This document shows positions 60,246 through 64,000 of a DNA stretch of 64,000 nucleotides, one piece after another. Position numbers and translations under genes: made by a program. Positions within the stretch are counted from its first letter, which is position 1, and each line of letters begins with the position of its first letter. The notes under the pieces are model-generated. The model was not told the DNA's origin. It searched no databases and saw nothing but the letters and a program-made list of their open reading frames with translations. The stretch comes from Halichondria panicea (lineage: Eukaryota; Porifera; Demospongiae; Suberitida; Halichondriidae), in NCBI RefSeq assembly GCF_963675165.1, contig NC_087388.1, positions 1,094,800-1,158,799 on the forward strand, written 5' to 3'.

Positions 60246-63200
60246 CTACAGTCTGTCTAATTCCAGTGGATTAAAGTTTGCAAGGTTAGCTGCTTCTGAC
60301 CATGCAGCATGTCTTGAGCCATCCATTTCCGGTGCATGTACATTGCCGGCTGCTAGGGCATGACTCATTCCTCCAATTTCGGCTTTGCATTCGGGACATT
60401 TGGCCCTTTGCATTGCTCCCCCACAATCCCCAATTACATAGGTGTGGCCATTGGGGCACTTGTACCAGTGACCTTTCGGGAGGCCAATAGCCTTGACTAT
60501 CTCAAGTCTTTCTGTTTCGGATAGTCCGTCAATACTGTACTTTTCACGCAGGGACTTGATTGTTTCAAGAATAGTCTCTTCTTCTTTGTCTGAAACTTTT
60601 TCTAGTTTCCAGCCACTCTCCTCCAGTTTAAGGATAGTTGAGGTGATTAAATCACGTTCATCAAAGGGTTTGAATAGGAATCATTTTAACTTGGAGCTCA
60701 ATAAGCTTTGCTAGAAGGGTGAGTCTTCGCATTTCAGCTTCAGCATCAGAGAGTTGTTGCTGTGATATAAACTCTTGCATAATGAACTCTTTAAGGTGGT
60801 TCAGGTCTCGTTTTATTCTATCAATCTTTGGTTGATAACAGGATTGTGTTACAGAAAGCAGATTTAGCTTTAGATTGGAGAAAATCTCAATTGTTGTGAA
60901 AATTGGAGCAGAAACGAAAGTTTAGCTTTAGTAATGTGAGGGAAGAGAACAGTATTAACACTTTTCTTGCCTACAGTGGAATCGTTCGATATAACTCGTT
61001 CAAGTACACTGAATTCTTCAGCAACAAACAATCGATTCAAAGAGCTAGCCTTTCCGAGTCCTGTTTACTCTCGCTAGTTCAATTTAAAGGTCAATGGAGT
61101 CAATAGTACTCATCTGCTTCTTCTTTATAGCTTAATTCCACATCAGCCAGTTTGCTCCTAACGTCATTGCCATATCGGAGGTATTTTCTCACTGGAGTCT
61201 TGCACCTTGGGCATACTTTCAGAGTGATTTCTTGGGACTCTCCTGTAGGATCACTGTTGTCAGTTGACATCCATTGATCAAGCATTTCTACAACAACGAT
61301 GTGATTGCAATCTGGCAAAAGAATGAATCTGGCATCTTCTTCATCCTCGGGTCCAAAAATTATCTCAGTGACTTCTTCTTTATCACAGATACGGCACAGT
61401 TTTGGGCACAATTCTCCACAAAGTCCAATGCACCTGTGTTTGCATTCCTCCAGGCACTTTGGACATGGCTGATTGCAAGGAGGTCGATTACACAGCATTC
61501 CGCATGGCTGAGTGCAGGTAAAATGAGGGCAGGACCAGTCACAAGGCTCCATGCAGGGAGCACATGGTTCAAAGCACATTTTGGGGCAACGGCTGTGGGT
61601 GCAAAAGTTGGCACATGGCTTGGAGCATGGAGGGCAGCTTGGTGTGCAAGGAAAGTCACAGAGGTGACCACATGTTAAGGTACGATCGCATTTGGACTTA
61701 CAGCGAATGTGAAGACATCCCATTTTGCAAGTGTAGCAGGTTCCAGTACATGGATGTTCACAATCTAACAAAGCACCGCAAGGCACGGAGCACTCCACTA
61801 GATCTTCTTTGAGATAGCAGGAATCTTGGACAGTGTGCCCACAAGATAGCTCTTTGTCCACTTTCACAGTACATTGAAGAGTGCAAGGTTGAGAGCATTT
61901 TTCTTGGCAGAGATGACCACATGGTAGAACTCTTTTACAAAGTTTTTTGCAGGCAATTTTTGCTGGTCATCCGAGCAAGCACAGCTTTGTGAATGACCGC
62001 AAATAAGGACTTTCGTTACTTTCTCTTTACAAGATCCGCAACCGCCTGAACACTCGTAGCACTTTCGTTTACACACATGGCCACAAGCCAATTGTTTTCT
62101 GCAACCTTGTAAGCACTTGTACTCACGATGCTCTATGTCATAGGGGTGACAAAGTCGACGGCAGACATGACCACAGGGCAAACGAGCTTCACATTTCTTT
62201 TGGGATCCACCCTCTGGGCATTTGAGAAAATCTTCAGCCGCTCGGGCATTTACTTTTTGGTCTTGGTGAATGTGGCAATGTAATGGGAGACCAATACAGT
62301 CCATTTCTGTGAAGCTCTCTATTATTTTAGGCCATATCGTTTTAACCTTGTCACGAAGCATTTCCATGTTACCAATTACGAACAAGCTCATTTTGGCTCT
62401 CGACAAAGCAACGCAAATACGATTCTCAATTCCGACAAATCCAATTCTTTGTTTATTGTTGCTCCTCACAAAGGACAGCAATATGATTCGGTTCTCTTCT
62501 CTCTGGAAGTCGTCGACAACAGCTGTTCGAACACCATTGATCTTTGTGGGTCTGAGAATTTTTTTAATCTCAAGCAGTTGTGCTCGGTAGAGAGTCAAGA
62601 TGGTGATTTCATTTTGTTTGTAGCCTTGTTTCAGCAAGATAGTCACAGAGAGCTCCTAGGTACTTTGCCTCGTGAGAATTTGAGTGACCTTCTATCGTCT
62701 GCTCCGGCTAGATTCATGGTTGTCCAGTTCTTTATAATGATTATAATTATGGCTGGAGTAATCAAGCTGGCAATCTCAGGTCTCATTCGATGCTGAATAC
62801 TTAGTGTTTGTACAGGACAATCGTTCTTTGCTAAGCGTTCGAATAAGGATACATTAAAGTCGTGCTTCTTTTCAAGCTCGTAGTAAGTTGGCTTTGGCCG
62901 TAGCTGTTGATGGTTACCAATTAAAACCAGCTGTTGGACTGTTGGGGGACAAAAAAGTGAAAATGTGAGGCTCAAAAATGTCAGCAGCTTCTTCAATAAC
63001 TACTATTTTAGGTAGAACTGATTTAATGATATGATTGTGTTTGGCTGCTCCTGTCGTAGTCATGCCAACTACATCTGAATCTCGGACAATCGTCATATCC
63101 ATGTTTCTGTTGAAACTCTTCACAAGCAGTTTTGTAGCCATCTGAAAGTTGTTGTCTAAGGTGGGTTACATACATGTCCCTCCAACGAAGGTACGATCTC

Positions 63201-63455
63201 CATCACTGAGTCGGGTGTAAGCTCCATAAGTTAGGGATATTAGCAGCTTCATCAGCAGTCATCGGTCGCAGCCCATGATTTAGTTGCTTGTATCAGCTTC
63301 CTTTTTTTACTTCTGTCCATTTGAACCGTCTGCCAAACGACGTGCCAATCACCATCATTCTTTTTTCCTGCCCCTTTTCCAATTGCCATTCCTCCTCTTT
63401 TAGAGCCTTGTATACACGACTTCGATCCCTTCAACTAGTCAATCTCCTTGTATCA
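60246..63455 (-). pseudogene. ZNFX1: ZNFX1-like RNA helicase/zinc-finger gene, 5'-truncated and frameshifted
   Basis: Fragments in order on the - strand are: RWRDMYVTHLRQQL (about 63180), GMTTTGAAK (63050), the DEAA-type motif VVIEEAAD (62995), LIGNHQQLRP (62910), QHRMRPE (62785), EENRIILLSFVRS and GIENRICVALSRAK (62500-62395), an NFX1-type Cys/His-rich array (62240-61390), and CPRCKTPVRKYLRYG (61190). A C-terminal RZ-type finger (KGHWYKCPNGH...CPEC) at 60360-60480 follows. This order is diagnostic of ZNFX1, an RNA-binding SF1 helicase. The Walker A part is absent. Single-base shifts occur at the G5 run 62944-62948, near 62634 and near 61960. About 27 codons are missing near 62715, and further breaks lie near 63130, 61100 and 60685. 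The last ~145 codons are open to the stop at 60246. Several lesions together favour a pseudogene; assembly errors are the alternative for the homopolymer shifts. Confidence 0.85.
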
Positions 63456-63479
63456 TCTGGACTTTAGTGTCTTCTCCAC

Positions 63480-64000
63480 ACGTATATAATACATGCATAT
63501 AGCTATAAGAGCAGCATTATGCACCCTCGTTTAGGATGAAAGCATCTTGGAGAGATAGTACAGCCAATCAGATGACATAATTATCATGTTTCGTCGATGA
63601 AGCCAACTTGAAACAGCTGTGGCAATGTGTGTATTGTTAGTACATTAACAAGATAAAATAGCTAGCAAGAATACCTTCTCTTTCTTCATGTATGGAACAA
63701 CACTGCACACAGACACACATGTAGCACAGCCTACATAATAATACAGAATCAAGTTCCTAGTATATAATTAATGGATCTAACCATGCAGCAATCTGCTAAA
63801 CCGCACCAATTAGTTTAGCACCAAGTCTATACCAGTGAATTCCAAGTGAGATAGCTACTGACTTGTAACAAACATTTTCATCATGTTTTTTCATACAATA
63901 GTTATTATGCCTGCACCCCAGCAAAAGCAGAACCTAATCATTGCAGTTTTATCACTCCATTTCCTGTTGTATTTCCCTTTACATTTTCAACATCCTGTTT
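63480..64000. repeat. Flanking repeat shared with the segmental duplication
   Basis: CACCCTCGTTTAGGATGA...GCATCTTGGAGAGAT...CAGCCAATCAG matches 8780-8830 and 33480-33530. The run TTCCTGT...TTTACATTTTCAACATCCTG at the window end resembles 4935-4965. It continues past the window edge and is non-coding. Confidence 0.65.

Noticed and set aside
61274..61678. 134-codon + strand frame overlapping the zinc-finger region
   Set aside because: It is the antisense shadow of the Cys/His-rich ZNFX1 frame, whose repeated TGY codons keep the opposite strand open.
1..64000. tRNA or rRNA genes
   Set aside because: I looked for characteristic arm motifs and rRNA core sequence while reading and saw none that I could support. 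A covariance-model scan would be needed to exclude a tRNA completely.

Overview
This looks like animal nuclear DNA. It has spliceosomal introns with GTAAGT donors, Death domains fused to ankyrin/ROC-COR modules, a ZNFX1-type gene, and a dense load of small inverted-repeat DNA transposons. The compact introns (one of 54 nt) and the huge ankyrin-ROC-COR-Death genes fit a sponge or another early-branching marine invertebrate. That placement is inference, because nothing in the window is a species marker.

Layout. 1-16589 has no intact gene. It is a mosaic of miniature inverted-repeat transposons (MITEs), microsatellites and a large segmental duplication (2340-9189). 16590-23486 is gene A on the + strand, encoding ankyrin repeats, a ROC GTPase, COR and two Death domains. 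23705-25760 is a decayed copy of the 3' part of such a gene. 26527-26565 is a scrap of a ZNFX1 3' end on the - strand. 27085-33888 is the second, nearly identical copy of the 2340-9189 segment, followed by a more diverged third copy (33889-35845). 36848-39613 is a broken 5'-truncated non-LTR retrotransposon on the - strand with a 13-bp target-site duplication. 40874-42930 holds a foldback transposon and a pair of inverted MITEs. 44323-55484 is gene B on the + strand, about 3606 aa, with roughly 24 consecutive 102-aa ankyrin supra-repeats and the same ROC-COR-Death-Death tail. 55708-57835 and 58330-59225 are two more decayed 3' copies. 60246-63455 is a broken ZNFX1-like gene on the - strand. 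The last 0.5 kb returns to the repeat family seen in the segmental duplication.

How the parts relate. Genes A and B share domain order and the same two phase-1 introns in the Death-domain region. Each is followed by truncated copies of its own 3' end and then by a ZNFX1-like sequence (or its remnant) in convergent orientation. The window therefore reads as repeated copies of one composite unit: ankyrin-ROCO-Death gene, decayed tail copies, ZNFX1-like gene, shared flanking repeat. Functionally, A and B look like sensor/switch/adaptor proteins: a repeat array for ligand binding, a GTPase switch and Death-domain signalling. ZNFX1 relatives are RNA helicases with innate-immune roles. An immune or cell-death locus undergoing birth-and-death evolution is a reasonable hypothesis, not something the sequence proves.
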